Positions 25,061 through 33,116 of a stretch of 64,000 nucleotides of DNA are shown here, piece by piece (position 1 is the stretch's first letter; each line of letters starts with the position of its first letter). Source of the DNA: Muribaculaceae bacterium (GTDB lineage Bacteria; Bacteroidota; Bacteroidia; Bacteroidales; Muribaculaceae); NCBI GenBank assembly GCA_910573745.1, contig CAJSYI010000002.1:1-64000 (forward strand), given 5' to 3'. The position numbers were made by a program, and so were the translations under genes. The notes under the pieces were generated by a model. It saw only the letters and a program-made list of their open reading frames with translations, had not been told where the DNA came from and ran no database searches.

Positions 25061-26854
25061 TCAAAGAGCAGGAAGACAACCGGAACGAACCATAAGTTCT
25101 GACACGCGCCACGCCTCCTCTGAAGGATACGGGTCTTCAAGAATCCTGTCATGCTTCTCGCCGCCATGCCCCGAACCGAAAATGCGCGGATCACGGAGAA
25201 CAGAACGGCCGAATCCACGCCAGCCGTAATTTCCCTTTCCCATCACATCGAGAAGCGTGGGATACAGATCTATCTGGGCAATCTCGGCCTCCGCCGCATC
25301 AAAACGCATTCCTGACCGGTCAATGCCCGAATTAAGAATGCACAAAAACAAATGCCTATCGTCAAGGAGGCGGCCGTCGAGGCAGCTCTGGCGGGCATCA
25401 TGGTCAGAAACGACCACTATCACAGAATCGTCATACATTCCATACCTCTTCAGTCCATCGATGAAACCGGCAAGGGCTTCCTCGAAAACAGCCACGCGGC
25501 TGAGATACACCATTTCCCCACGGCTGGCTTCGGGCTGCATACCATCCATATGCCCATGCGTTTCCGTATCATCATAAGGGTCATGCATATCTATGGTGAA
25601 CACCGTGGCAAGAAACGGTCTGGCGAGCATACGCATAGTCTTCAATGCCTGCACGAAACAAGCCGAATCGGCCCGTTCGCCCGGCTTCCGGCCGGCCGAG
25701 GCATCGGCGACAAGCTGGTCGTAGCCAAAGCTGACATTGGTCTGCGCATGATTCCACACGTCGGCGTTTTCGGCAATCACCTCCACCGAACTCCGTCCAA
25801 GCGCACGCGGCAACGAGGGGAACGCCCGCTCGGCGTAGCCCGAGGCCACCGGCTCCGACTTTATGGGCAGCATTCCTGTCATATACATAAGGTTTCCGTC
25901 AGAAGACCTGCCCTCGCCCACCTGCGCAACCATTCTTGTGAATGTCAACGCGGCGGAATCCTTTGACAATGAATCAAGAAACGGGAACAAAGGCTCGCCC
26001 TTCGGCGTCTTCAACGACAAGACTTCCGAATTCAACGATTCCACTACCACCACGATGAGATTCTTGCGTGAATTGTCCGCGACCTTGCACAGCATCGGCG
26101 GAGGAGAAGACTGGCGTTCCAGCAACCCTTCGATGGCCGACTGGTCTTCACGGGTCAACCGCAAATCAGGCTTAAGGCTCCGGCAGACTTCACTGACCGA
26201 ATACAAAGGAAGCCCCATGAAGCACAGACTCACTTTCTTCACCGGGCTTATGCCCTCGGCGAGCATCATGATTCTGGACCTCAGCGAGCCAGGAATCCCG
26301 TCTTGATTGTATTCCCGGAAAGCCTTATGCATAAACAGCATCTCTCCCACAAACAGCATTGCACAGACACCGAACAGAACCGCCCTGGACCTCAGTCCAT
26401 AGCCATCCTGAACCCTCCACGGCCTCATAACCGCAAATGCCGCCACAAACACAACGAGCGCACCGACATACACCGCATCCGCCGCTTCAAAAGAACTCAG
26501 AGCCGATCTGAAGACAAAGACATTATAACTCGATGCGGCGAATATCGACTTGAAAGGGATGAGGTCTTGGAAATTACGCATATACAGCGTGTTTGCCGCA
26601 AGATACAACGGAAGAAGCACCATCGGCAAAGAAACAGCCCACCGGAACCGGCAAGGCAACAGGAAGAACGGCAGCAGAAACACCAAGGCGTCGGTCAACG
26701 AAATGAACACCTTGGTCTTGAAAGAGAAATAATAAACGTCGGTCGTTACGGCAAAAGTCAGAATCTGCACAAAAAGCAGGGACAGGCACAGGAGAAAGAA
26801 AACCGTCTCCCGCACCTTCCCCGTCTTTGCGTTCTTCAATCCGAAAGCCGTCAT
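25061..26854 (-). CDS. Membrane sulfatase/phosphotransferase of the LTA-synthase type
   Basis: 597 residues. Five N-terminal hydrophobic segments (residues ~15-195) precede an extracytoplasmic alkaline-phosphatase fold domain. Seen: the metal-binding Glu in NLIVVVVESLNSEV, the nucleophile region GEGRSSDGNLMYMTG near 320 (Ser where LtaS has Thr), HDPYDD, and VVVVSDHDARQS near 495. Bacteroidales members are annotated as LTA synthase family or sulfatase-like. They may move phosphoethanolamine or phosphoglycerol to surface glycans or lipids. The gene is 28 nt downstream of fbp and probably in the same transcript as fbp and the C69 peptidase. Confidence 0.8.
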   Translation of the reverse strand: MTAFGLKNAKTGKVRETVFFLLCLSLLFVQILTFAVTTDVYYFSFKTKVFISLTDALVFLLPFFLLPCRFRWAVSLPMVLLPLYLAANTLYMRNFQDLIPFKSIFAASSYNVFVFRSALSSFEAADAVYVGALVVFVAAFAVMRPWRVQDGYGLRSRAVLFGVCAMLFVGEMLFMHKAFREYNQDGIPGSLRSRIMMLAEGISPVKKVSLCFMGLPLYSVSEVCRSLKPDLRLTREDQSAIEGLLERQSSPPPMLCKVADNSRKNLIVVVVESLNSEVLSLKTPKGEPLFPFLDSLSKDSAALTFTRMVAQVGEGRSSDGNLMYMTGMLPIKSEPVASGYAERAFPSLPRALGRSSVEVIAENADVWNHAQTNVSFGYDQLVADASAGRKPGERADSACFVQALKTMRMLARPFLATVFTIDMHDPYDDTETHGHMDGMQPEASRGEMVYLSRVAVFEEALAGFIDGLKRYGMYDDSVIVVVSDHDARQSCLDGRLLDDRHLFLCILNSGIDRSGMRFDAAEAEIAQIDLYPTLLDVMGKGNYGWRGFGRSVLRDPRIFGSGHGGEKHDRILEDPYPSEEAWRVSELMVRSGCLPAL

Positions 26855-26882
26855 ACCGTCGGATTACTCCAGACCGACACGA

Positions 26883-28877
26883 TCATTTGCGCTCCTTGAT
26901 GATGCCGTGGCGATAGGCATAGAGAAGCTCCAGAAGCTCATCGATCTGGCCTTGCAGCTCGCCGCCTATGTCAGTGTCGCGCACGCATACCGGATCGGCA
27001 TTCAGCTCCACCACCTGCGTCGTGCTCTTGATGTCGGTGCCGTTCCTGGCCGCATCCTCCGCAGAGCTGAACGGCTCATGCTGCACGAGCTGCAGGCCGC
27101 GGGAATGGTAGACGAGCGTATATCCCGCTATGCCTGTGGTGTTGTGGTAGGCCTTGGAGAATCCGCCGTCAATCACCATCAGCTTGCCTTCGGCCTTGAT
27201 GGGGTTCTCGCCGTCGCCCGCCTTCACAGGCACATGCCCGTTGATGATGTGGCGATGCTTGCCCACCACCCCGAAGTCGTCGAGGATGAGGTCGCAGATC
27301 TTGGGGTCGAGCCTCAGACGGTAATAATGGCCCTTCTCCTCATGGCGCACGGCCTTATCTGTAAGGAAGTAACGCTCAAACGTGGCCATCTTCGACTTGT
27401 CGAAAAGCGGAGAGTCCGGGCCGCACCATATGTAGAAGTAATAGTCCACGGCATAATCGCGCACATCGGCCGGCGTGTCGTTGTTGAACGCCGAGCGCAT
27501 CAGCATGCCCACATTGTGGAGAAGCTCCTTGCCCTTGTACCTGCGTCCCATCACCTCCACTTCCTTGAGCGTGCCGTCTTCGTTCATGGGGATTGACGCA
27601 TGGAAAAGCAGATTGCCGTTGCATACGTTGTACATGCAGCCGTGGGAGAAGAACACCCCGATATGCTTCTTGAGCTTGTCGCTTATCTTGAACGAATGCA
27701 CAAGCTTCTCCACCAGTTCGGCCTCCTCGTCTGAAAGCCTGTACGGGTCGGCAGGGTCGATGGTCGGGAAGTTCACGTCCGGCATAGGATACTCCTTGCC
27801 GTCGATTAACACCACCTTCTTCTCCATATCGATGAGATGCAGGAGATTGCGGCCCTCCATGTTCCATTCCGGATGGCGCGCTATCAGAGCGGCCTCAAGC
27901 TTCCACTGGATCACGCTTATCGCCTTGTGCATCTTGGCGATGATGCGGCGGCTCTTAAGCGAGAGCGACGAATCTCCGGAAGGAACCTTCGGCTCGAATA
28001 TCGGGCACGGGTCGTCGCCGTATGTCTCCATGGCGAAAGTGGCGAGCGGCACGAGGTTGATGCCGTATCCGTCCTCAAGGGTCGCCATGTTGTCATAGCG
28101 GAGCGATATGCGGAGCACGTTGGCTATGCAGCAGTCGTTTCCGGCCGCCGCCCCCATCCAGAGCGCGTCATGGTTGCCCCACTGTATGTCGTAATCCTTA
28201 TAGTTGAGCAACGTGTCGAGTATTATGTGCGCGCCCTGGCCGCGGTCGTAGATGTCGCCGAGGATGTGCAGGCGGTCGATGCTCAGCCGCTGGATCACGT
28301 TGCAGATGGCGATGATGAAACTGTCTGCCTGGTTCGTGGATATGATGGTCTCGATGACACGGTTGTAGTAGCCGGCCTTCTTTTCGGAAGGCACCTCATG
28401 CAGCAGCTCCTCGATGATGTAGGCGAACTCCTTGGGAAGGGCCTTGCGCACCTTGGAGCGCGTGTACTTTGCCGAGACGGTCTGCAGCACCTTCACCAGG
28501 CGGTGGAGCGTGGTGCTGTAGAAATCGTCAAGGCTGGCCTCCTCCTCATGGATGTATTCGAGTTTCTTTTCCGGATAATATATCAGGGAACAAAGCTCGC
28601 GTATCTCATCCTTACGCATCGTGGTCCCGAAAAGGTCGGCCACCTTGCGCTTGATGTTTCCTGAGGCATTCTTGAGGATGTGGGCGAAAGCCTCGTGCTC
28701 CCCGTGTATGTCGGCCACGAAATGCTCCGTGCCCTTCGGGAGGTTGAGGATTGCCTCAAGGTTTATTATCTCGGTCGCCGCCGAAGAGACGTTGCCGAAA
28801 GTCTGCGAAAGCAGTTCGAGCAGACGGATGTCTTTCTCTATCCGCGCGGCATAAGGGATTTTTCCAGTCTCTGCCAT
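26883..28877 (-). CDS. fbp: Fructose-1,6-bisphosphatase, class III
   Basis: 664 residues, the usual size for the long Mn-dependent class III enzyme of Firmicutes and Bacteroidetes. It catalyses the last irreversible gluconeogenic step. Metallophosphoesterase motifs are clear: VADIHGEHEAF near 55, HILGDIYDRGQGAH near 200, WGNHDALWMG near 232 and INGHVPVKAGDGENP near 535. It starts 3 nt after the C69 peptidase stop, which implies translational coupling, and is followed by the LTA-synthase-type gene. Confidence 0.95.
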   Translation of the reverse strand: MAETGKIPYAARIEKDIRLLELLSQTFGNVSSAATEIINLEAILNLPKGTEHFVADIHGEHEAFAHILKNASGNIKRKVADLFGTTMRKDEIRELCSLIYYPEKKLEYIHEEEASLDDFYSTTLHRLVKVLQTVSAKYTRSKVRKALPKEFAYIIEELLHEVPSEKKAGYYNRVIETIISTNQADSFIIAICNVIQRLSIDRLHILGDIYDRGQGAHIILDTLLNYKDYDIQWGNHDALWMGAAAGNDCCIANVLRISLRYDNMATLEDGYGINLVPLATFAMETYGDDPCPIFEPKVPSGDSSLSLKSRRIIAKMHKAISVIQWKLEAALIARHPEWNMEGRNLLHLIDMEKKVVLIDGKEYPMPDVNFPTIDPADPYRLSDEEAELVEKLVHSFKISDKLKKHIGVFFSHGCMYNVCNGNLLFHASIPMNEDGTLKEVEVMGRRYKGKELLHNVGMLMRSAFNNDTPADVRDYAVDYYFYIWCGPDSPLFDKSKMATFERYFLTDKAVRHEEKGHYYRLRLDPKICDLILDDFGVVGKHRHIINGHVPVKAGDGENPIKAEGKLMVIDGGFSKAYHNTTGIAGYTLVYHSRGLQLVQHEPFSSAEDAARNGTDIKSTTQVVELNADPVCVRDTDIGGELQGQIDELLELLYAYRHGIIKERK

Positions 28878-28880
28878 GGC

Positions 28881-30539
28881 CTACCGTTTATTGGGATTCG
28901 CGAGGAAATGGTCGCCGGTCTTGCGCACGATCTCCTCGTAATAACCTTTGTCCGTATATCCCGGGAATTCAGGGGAAGCGGGGAGGCCGTATTCAGTATA
29001 GATGAACTTGCCGTCCTTGTCGGTCTTCTTGCGGTTGCCGTCCATGTATTTCACCAAGAGGTAAGTGCCCAGGTCGCGGTAAGCGTCAGTGGCCTCCTTG
29101 GCTATCTCGGCGCCCTCCTTGTTCACGGCGGCGGTCAACGCGGCCATGTCGCCTGCGGCAGCCATCGCGGAAAGCTCAGCCTCCTTGGCGGCACGCGTAG
29201 CCCGGAACTTCCCTTCAAGGGCGCCCTGCACCTTGCGGATGTCGGGAATCATCTGGTCATAACGGTTGTAAGCCTGGTTGGCCACCCAGTTCGTCATCCA
29301 GAAATTGGAGTCAATGTCAAAAGTGTTGATGTCGCCGTGGCCGAGCTGCACAGGCACTTCGGTCATGCTGCAATAGAAAGGCATATAGACCGACGTGTTG
29401 GTGTCGTCCGTGCCGAACCAAAGCACGCCGCCCACCGCATCGGGGAGGTCGGCACGGCTCTGGCTCACGAAGCTCCAGCCGGTCTGCTGCGTGGCTATGG
29501 CACGTTCCATCACGTATTCCTTGCCATCGACCTCATACGTCATCGGACGCCAACGGTAAGGCACATGATAAGGGCCTGCGCCCGGGTCTGACGTCATGTT
29601 GAAAGGAGTGTCCTCGAAATGGTCGCGCATGCGTTCCTGCATATCCTTGAGGCTCACCTTCTTGTCAGGAACTATGTAGAGAGGCATCGGCTCTTCGCTC
29701 GTGCCGGAGCACCACGCATAATACTTCTCCATTTCCGGACTGTAGCGGCGGAAGAAGCTCCAGACGCGCGCATCGCAACCACGGCGCGTGGCCGGGCTAT
29801 GGTGCTCAAAAGCGTCGGCGAAGGAGAAATCCTCGTCCTTGCCGCTGAAATAGCCGCGCTTGCGTGCGAACTTTATCAGGTCTTTTGAGTAAAGCACATT
29901 CTTCTTGTCCTTGAGGTTCACCTTGCGGATGCGCGGCTCGTTGGCATGGCCCGAAATGGCGTCGTCAGGAATGCGCACGGCAATCCACACCGCGCCCTTC
30001 TCCGCGCCCTTTCCAATCATCTCCATCACCCACACCTCGTTCTTGTCGGCGATGGAGAACGATTCGCCGGAACTTGCATATCCGTACTTGTCCACAAGGT
30101 CGGTCATCACCTGTATGGCCTCGCGGGCCGTCTTCGAGCGTTCGAGGGCTATCTGGATCAGCGAACCGTAGTCGATGATCGAATTGCCCGTCGTGTCCTG
30201 AAGCTCCTTGTGGCCGCCCCATGTGGATTCGCCTATGGCCACCTGATGCTCATTGATGTTGCCCACCACGTTGTATGTCTCGGCAGGCTGGGGAATCTCG
30301 CCGAGCGGCTTGCCCGTGTCCCATTCCACCACCTTGCGCATCGCGCCCGGCGCATGCTTGGCCGCGGGCGTGTGCGTGAGCATTCCGTAAAGAGTATGGC
30401 TGTCGGCGGCATAAGTTACCATCACCGAGCCGTCCACAGTGGCCTTAGGGCCGGCAATCAGATTAGTGCAGGCGTCGGCATGAGGCGCGGCCAAAGCCGC
30501 GGCCAAAGCCGTAGCAAGTGCTAATTTGTTTTTCTTCAT
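28881..30539 (-). CDS. Secreted C69-family dipeptidase
   Basis: 552 residues from the ATG at 30539; the reading frame continues upstream to 30638 across the promoter, and that part is rejected. A signal peptide (MKKNKLALATALAAALAAPHADA) ends directly before Cys24 in ACTNLIAGPKAT. In this Ntn-hydrolase family the N-terminal Cys is the nucleophile after removal of the leader. Also typical: DGSVMVTYAADSH, HQVAIGESTWGG and a long region with EVWVMEMIGKG. Likely a periplasmic dipeptidase. It is the first gene of a run with fbp and the LTA-synthase-type gene. A MITE abuts its promoter. Confidence 0.92.
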   Translation of the reverse strand: MKKNKLALATALAAALAAPHADACTNLIAGPKATVDGSVMVTYAADSHTLYGMLTHTPAAKHAPGAMRKVVEWDTGKPLGEIPQPAETYNVVGNINEHQVAIGESTWGGHKELQDTTGNSIIDYGSLIQIALERSKTAREAIQVMTDLVDKYGYASSGESFSIADKNEVWVMEMIGKGAEKGAVWIAVRIPDDAISGHANEPRIRKVNLKDKKNVLYSKDLIKFARKRGYFSGKDEDFSFADAFEHHSPATRRGCDARVWSFFRRYSPEMEKYYAWCSGTSEEPMPLYIVPDKKVSLKDMQERMRDHFEDTPFNMTSDPGAGPYHVPYRWRPMTYEVDGKEYVMERAIATQQTGWSFVSQSRADLPDAVGGVLWFGTDDTNTSVYMPFYCSMTEVPVQLGHGDINTFDIDSNFWMTNWVANQAYNRYDQMIPDIRKVQGALEGKFRATRAAKEAELSAMAAAGDMAALTAAVNKEGAEIAKEATDAYRDLGTYLLVKYMDGNRKKTDKDGKFIYTEYGLPASPEFPGYTDKGYYEEIVRKTGDHFLANPNKR

Positions 30540-30635
30540 TATTTGGTATTCGTTTGATATTGTTCTTAGTTTGAATCCGCTGCACATATATGCTTGGATT
30601 TTCCGGCTTTGCGTAAACCGTACGGTTATTCCGCA

Positions 30636-30666
30636 CAAAAATAGTAATTATTTCCCACCCGGCAAA
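30636..30666 (-). promoter_or_regulatory. Promoter of the C69 dipeptidase gene
   Basis: On the minus strand TTTG (30666-30663), 19 nt, TATTTTTG (30643-30636) matches the consensus. The leader is about 90 nt. The family A MITE begins 7 bp upstream of the -33 box. Confidence 0.7.
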
Positions 30667-30672
30667 ACCTTA

Positions 30673-30885
30673 GAGGCTGTTTAAAAACCATTGTTAAACG
30701 CAGAGTGGTGGATTTTTTGTTAAGGCGCACTTTATGGGGAGGGAGCATATCGGGATATGCGACCGACGATTAACGGAAAAGGCACCATTCTGACTGAAAA
30801 CATCAAATTCTTTTAAAGAGGCTTTGCAGGAATGCCTGCCGTCATTCCGGAACCTTTGCGTTAACAAGCATTTTTAAACAGCCTC
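30673..30885 (+). mobile_element. MITE family A, copy 2 (213 bp, internal deletion)
   Basis: Ends GAGGCTGTTTAAAAACC and ATTTTTAAACAGCCTC, flanked by TTA at 30670-30672 and 30886-30888. It keeps the GCATATCGGGATATGC module (30744-30759) but lacks the ~96 bp carrying the GCATAGCGGGCTATG module present in copies 1 and 3. Confidence 0.85.
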
Positions 30886-30932
30886 TTACCGCAATACACA
30901 ATCCGCAAACCGGCATACATCCCACTTTCACA

Positions 30933-30968
30933 ACAAAAGGCGAATACGGAGTAATATCCATATTCGCC
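30933..30968 (-). terminator. Terminator after the secreted-protein gene at 31039
   Basis: GGCGAATA (30939-30946) pairs with TATTCGCC (30961-30968), and on the minus strand the stem is followed by TTTTGTTG. It lies about 70 nt after the minus-strand stop at 31039. Confidence 0.7.
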
Positions 30969-31038
30969 TTATCATCAAATCCTTAGACTTCAGAGTCCCA
31001 CAATCTTAAACCAAGACTCGCGGGCTGATGCCTGAGAT

Positions 31039-33057
31039 TTAAAAGCTTGAAACCCGTTTGCGGCCTCCCTGGATGTAGACCGTCCCCGGCTCGGGATTCC
31101 GTATCTCGCGCCCGTTCAGGTCGTACATCCGGGCGTCGGGCCTTGGGTCGGAGTTTATCGCGTCCACGCCCACGTTGTCAAGGCTTTGGTTGTAATAGAG
31201 CACCGTGCCGTCCGCGTCGGTTACACGCATCAGGCTCGTGGGCTGCAGTCCGTTGGTAGGCCACGGCCCTGTCTCGAAATCGGCGAAGGTGCCGCAGTCG
31301 ACCATTCCCAACGGAGAAATCACCTTGAACTTCTCATTTCCCGCAGTATTGCCATGTTCATCGCGGATCTCCACGTTCCAGTCCTGTATCAGGAGGCATC
31401 TGTCTGTACGGTAATCCGGCTCCCAGACAATCTTTTCAACTGTGATTCCCGCATCCATTTGACCGTAATGGCCGGAGTAGCCGAACGAGTCTCCCGGTAG
31501 CATGTTGAAGTCGTAGAGGAGTGTTTCGGTGCCGTCTTCCGGATTGTGGCGGAAGACGCGATTGCGGTCTTCGCGGACAAGGAATTTCCGGTCGAGGTCG
31601 CTTTTCAGCACTCTGTACGCCGTCCCGTTGATTGTCGAGTCCCCTTTTAGGGTCATCGTCTCTATGTAATTATGATAACCGAACATTCCCGAATGCCGAT
31701 ATTCCCATCTCCTGCCTTCAACGAGCATCGGTTCAAGGTTTCGGAGGCTGACTTCTTTTTGGGAGAAGATGACGTTGCCGTCAGTGTCTGAGACTTCCCT
31801 CAGCCTCAGTTCGGAATGGGGGTGCAGATAGCCTCCCGCGAACCGGTCTCCCAGATAAGGCGCGAAGAACCGGCCCGGCCCTGAAACGCCGATTCCTTCA
31901 ATGGCCATATCCGTGAATCCCGAATAATTATCCCGTATAAGGAATTGCTGTCTGAAAACACGGCCTCTGATGCAGCATGTCTCAACTGAACCCACGTGTA
32001 CCTGTATGATTTCGTACCCGCCGTCGCCGCATACGAGCCCGTTGTATGAATCTCCCGGCCTGGCATCGAAGTCATATATCAGGATTTCCTTGTTGAGGTG
32101 TTCCGGATTGTCGAACCCGTCGTTTGTCCGTATGGATCTGTTGAATCTTTCGTCATTGAAAAGATAAAGTCTGGCTCCGTCCTGACGCAGCAGTGCGACG
32201 GTGTCCGTGACTTCCCCGAGTCTGTTTATCTGGACGAGTGCTGAATAGTCATTGTCTCCCATTCGGACATCATCTTTCTGGAACCGTACGGACGGCCTTT
32301 CCGTTTCCGATTCCACGCACCCTCCCGCATAATTCTCCGCACTGTAATGCCACACCTTTCTTTTGTCGACGAAAGATGCAAATTCATTCTCGGCACTGTC
32401 CTGGAAGTCCCTTTCTGTGAATACCGTGTTTCCGTCGGAATCCGTCACGTTCACGGTATGGTATATCGAAGTGGAGAACCCGGTATTTCTGTCTCCCCAC
32501 TGCGGAGCGTCAAGCCGTCCGTAATCGGGGCCGATGCCTTCGACCACTGTGAACGTATGCTTGTCATTCCACATTTCCGACTCAATCCTCTGCCTTATAC
32601 GTTTCTGTCCGTGAACTTCAATGGTGTCAACCGACAACACAGTAAGTTTTACGGGACTGCTTAAGCCAAGCGTGTTGTCAACAAAACCGAGCGAAATGTA
32701 TTCTTCCCCCGGTTTCAATCCGAAATCGTAAAGCACCGCTTCCTCGTTTCCGTTGAAATATTCCCGCAAGTACGGTTCGAGGTTACGGTACACTTTGCCG
32801 CCTTCCTGGCGCATGAGGGCTGCTTCCTTTCCGCCGCCGTCCCTGAAGACGCAGTATGTCTGCCCGTCCGCCTCCCGCGTGCCGTCGAAATGATAGCCGA
32901 AATCGTCGATGCGTTCAATGTGGCCGTAACCGGAGTTTTCAATACAGTAGTTCCATGTCTTCCCTTCGCAGACCGTCAATGGACGTTCCTGCGCCCGTGC
33001 GGCAAAAGGCAGCAGGCAGGTTGCCGCAAGTATGATGTTCCGTATATGTATTTTCAT
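31039..33057 (-). CDS. Secreted protein with C-terminal sorting-like domain, unknown function
   Basis: 672 residues. Signal peptide MKIHIRNIILAATCLLPFAARA at the N-terminus. The body is built from repeated units of about 200 residues that each read like 'G(K/R)xWxY...(Y)G(Y)...G(T)YxVx..(D)' followed by 'LYDFxxxPGD' (four instances: near 108 LYDFGLKPGEE, 313 YDFDARPGDS, 516 LYDFNMLPGDS, with a degenerate fourth). The C-terminus DARMYDLNGREIRNPEPGT and VYIQGGRKRV resembles the short beta-rich tails of Prevotella and Muribaculaceae secreted proteins. I do not recognise a catalytic motif. It is 59 nt after the C25 peptidase and probably surface-exposed. Confidence 0.75.
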   Translation of the reverse strand: MKIHIRNIILAATCLLPFAARAQERPLTVCEGKTWNYCIENSGYGHIERIDDFGYHFDGTREADGQTYCVFRDGGGKEAALMRQEGGKVYRNLEPYLREYFNGNEEAVLYDFGLKPGEEYISLGFVDNTLGLSSPVKLTVLSVDTIEVHGQKRIRQRIESEMWNDKHTFTVVEGIGPDYGRLDAPQWGDRNTGFSTSIYHTVNVTDSDGNTVFTERDFQDSAENEFASFVDKRKVWHYSAENYAGGCVESETERPSVRFQKDDVRMGDNDYSALVQINRLGEVTDTVALLRQDGARLYLFNDERFNRSIRTNDGFDNPEHLNKEILIYDFDARPGDSYNGLVCGDGGYEIIQVHVGSVETCCIRGRVFRQQFLIRDNYSGFTDMAIEGIGVSGPGRFFAPYLGDRFAGGYLHPHSELRLREVSDTDGNVIFSQKEVSLRNLEPMLVEGRRWEYRHSGMFGYHNYIETMTLKGDSTINGTAYRVLKSDLDRKFLVREDRNRVFRHNPEDGTETLLYDFNMLPGDSFGYSGHYGQMDAGITVEKIVWEPDYRTDRCLLIQDWNVEIRDEHGNTAGNEKFKVISPLGMVDCGTFADFETGPWPTNGLQPTSLMRVTDADGTVLYYNQSLDNVGVDAINSDPRPDARMYDLNGREIRNPEPGTVYIQGGRKRVSSF

Positions 33058-33116
33058 TTCGTTTGAGGTTATGGCACCGTCGGCGACAGTTTGCGTTGCC
33101 GACGATGCCGGGTTAA

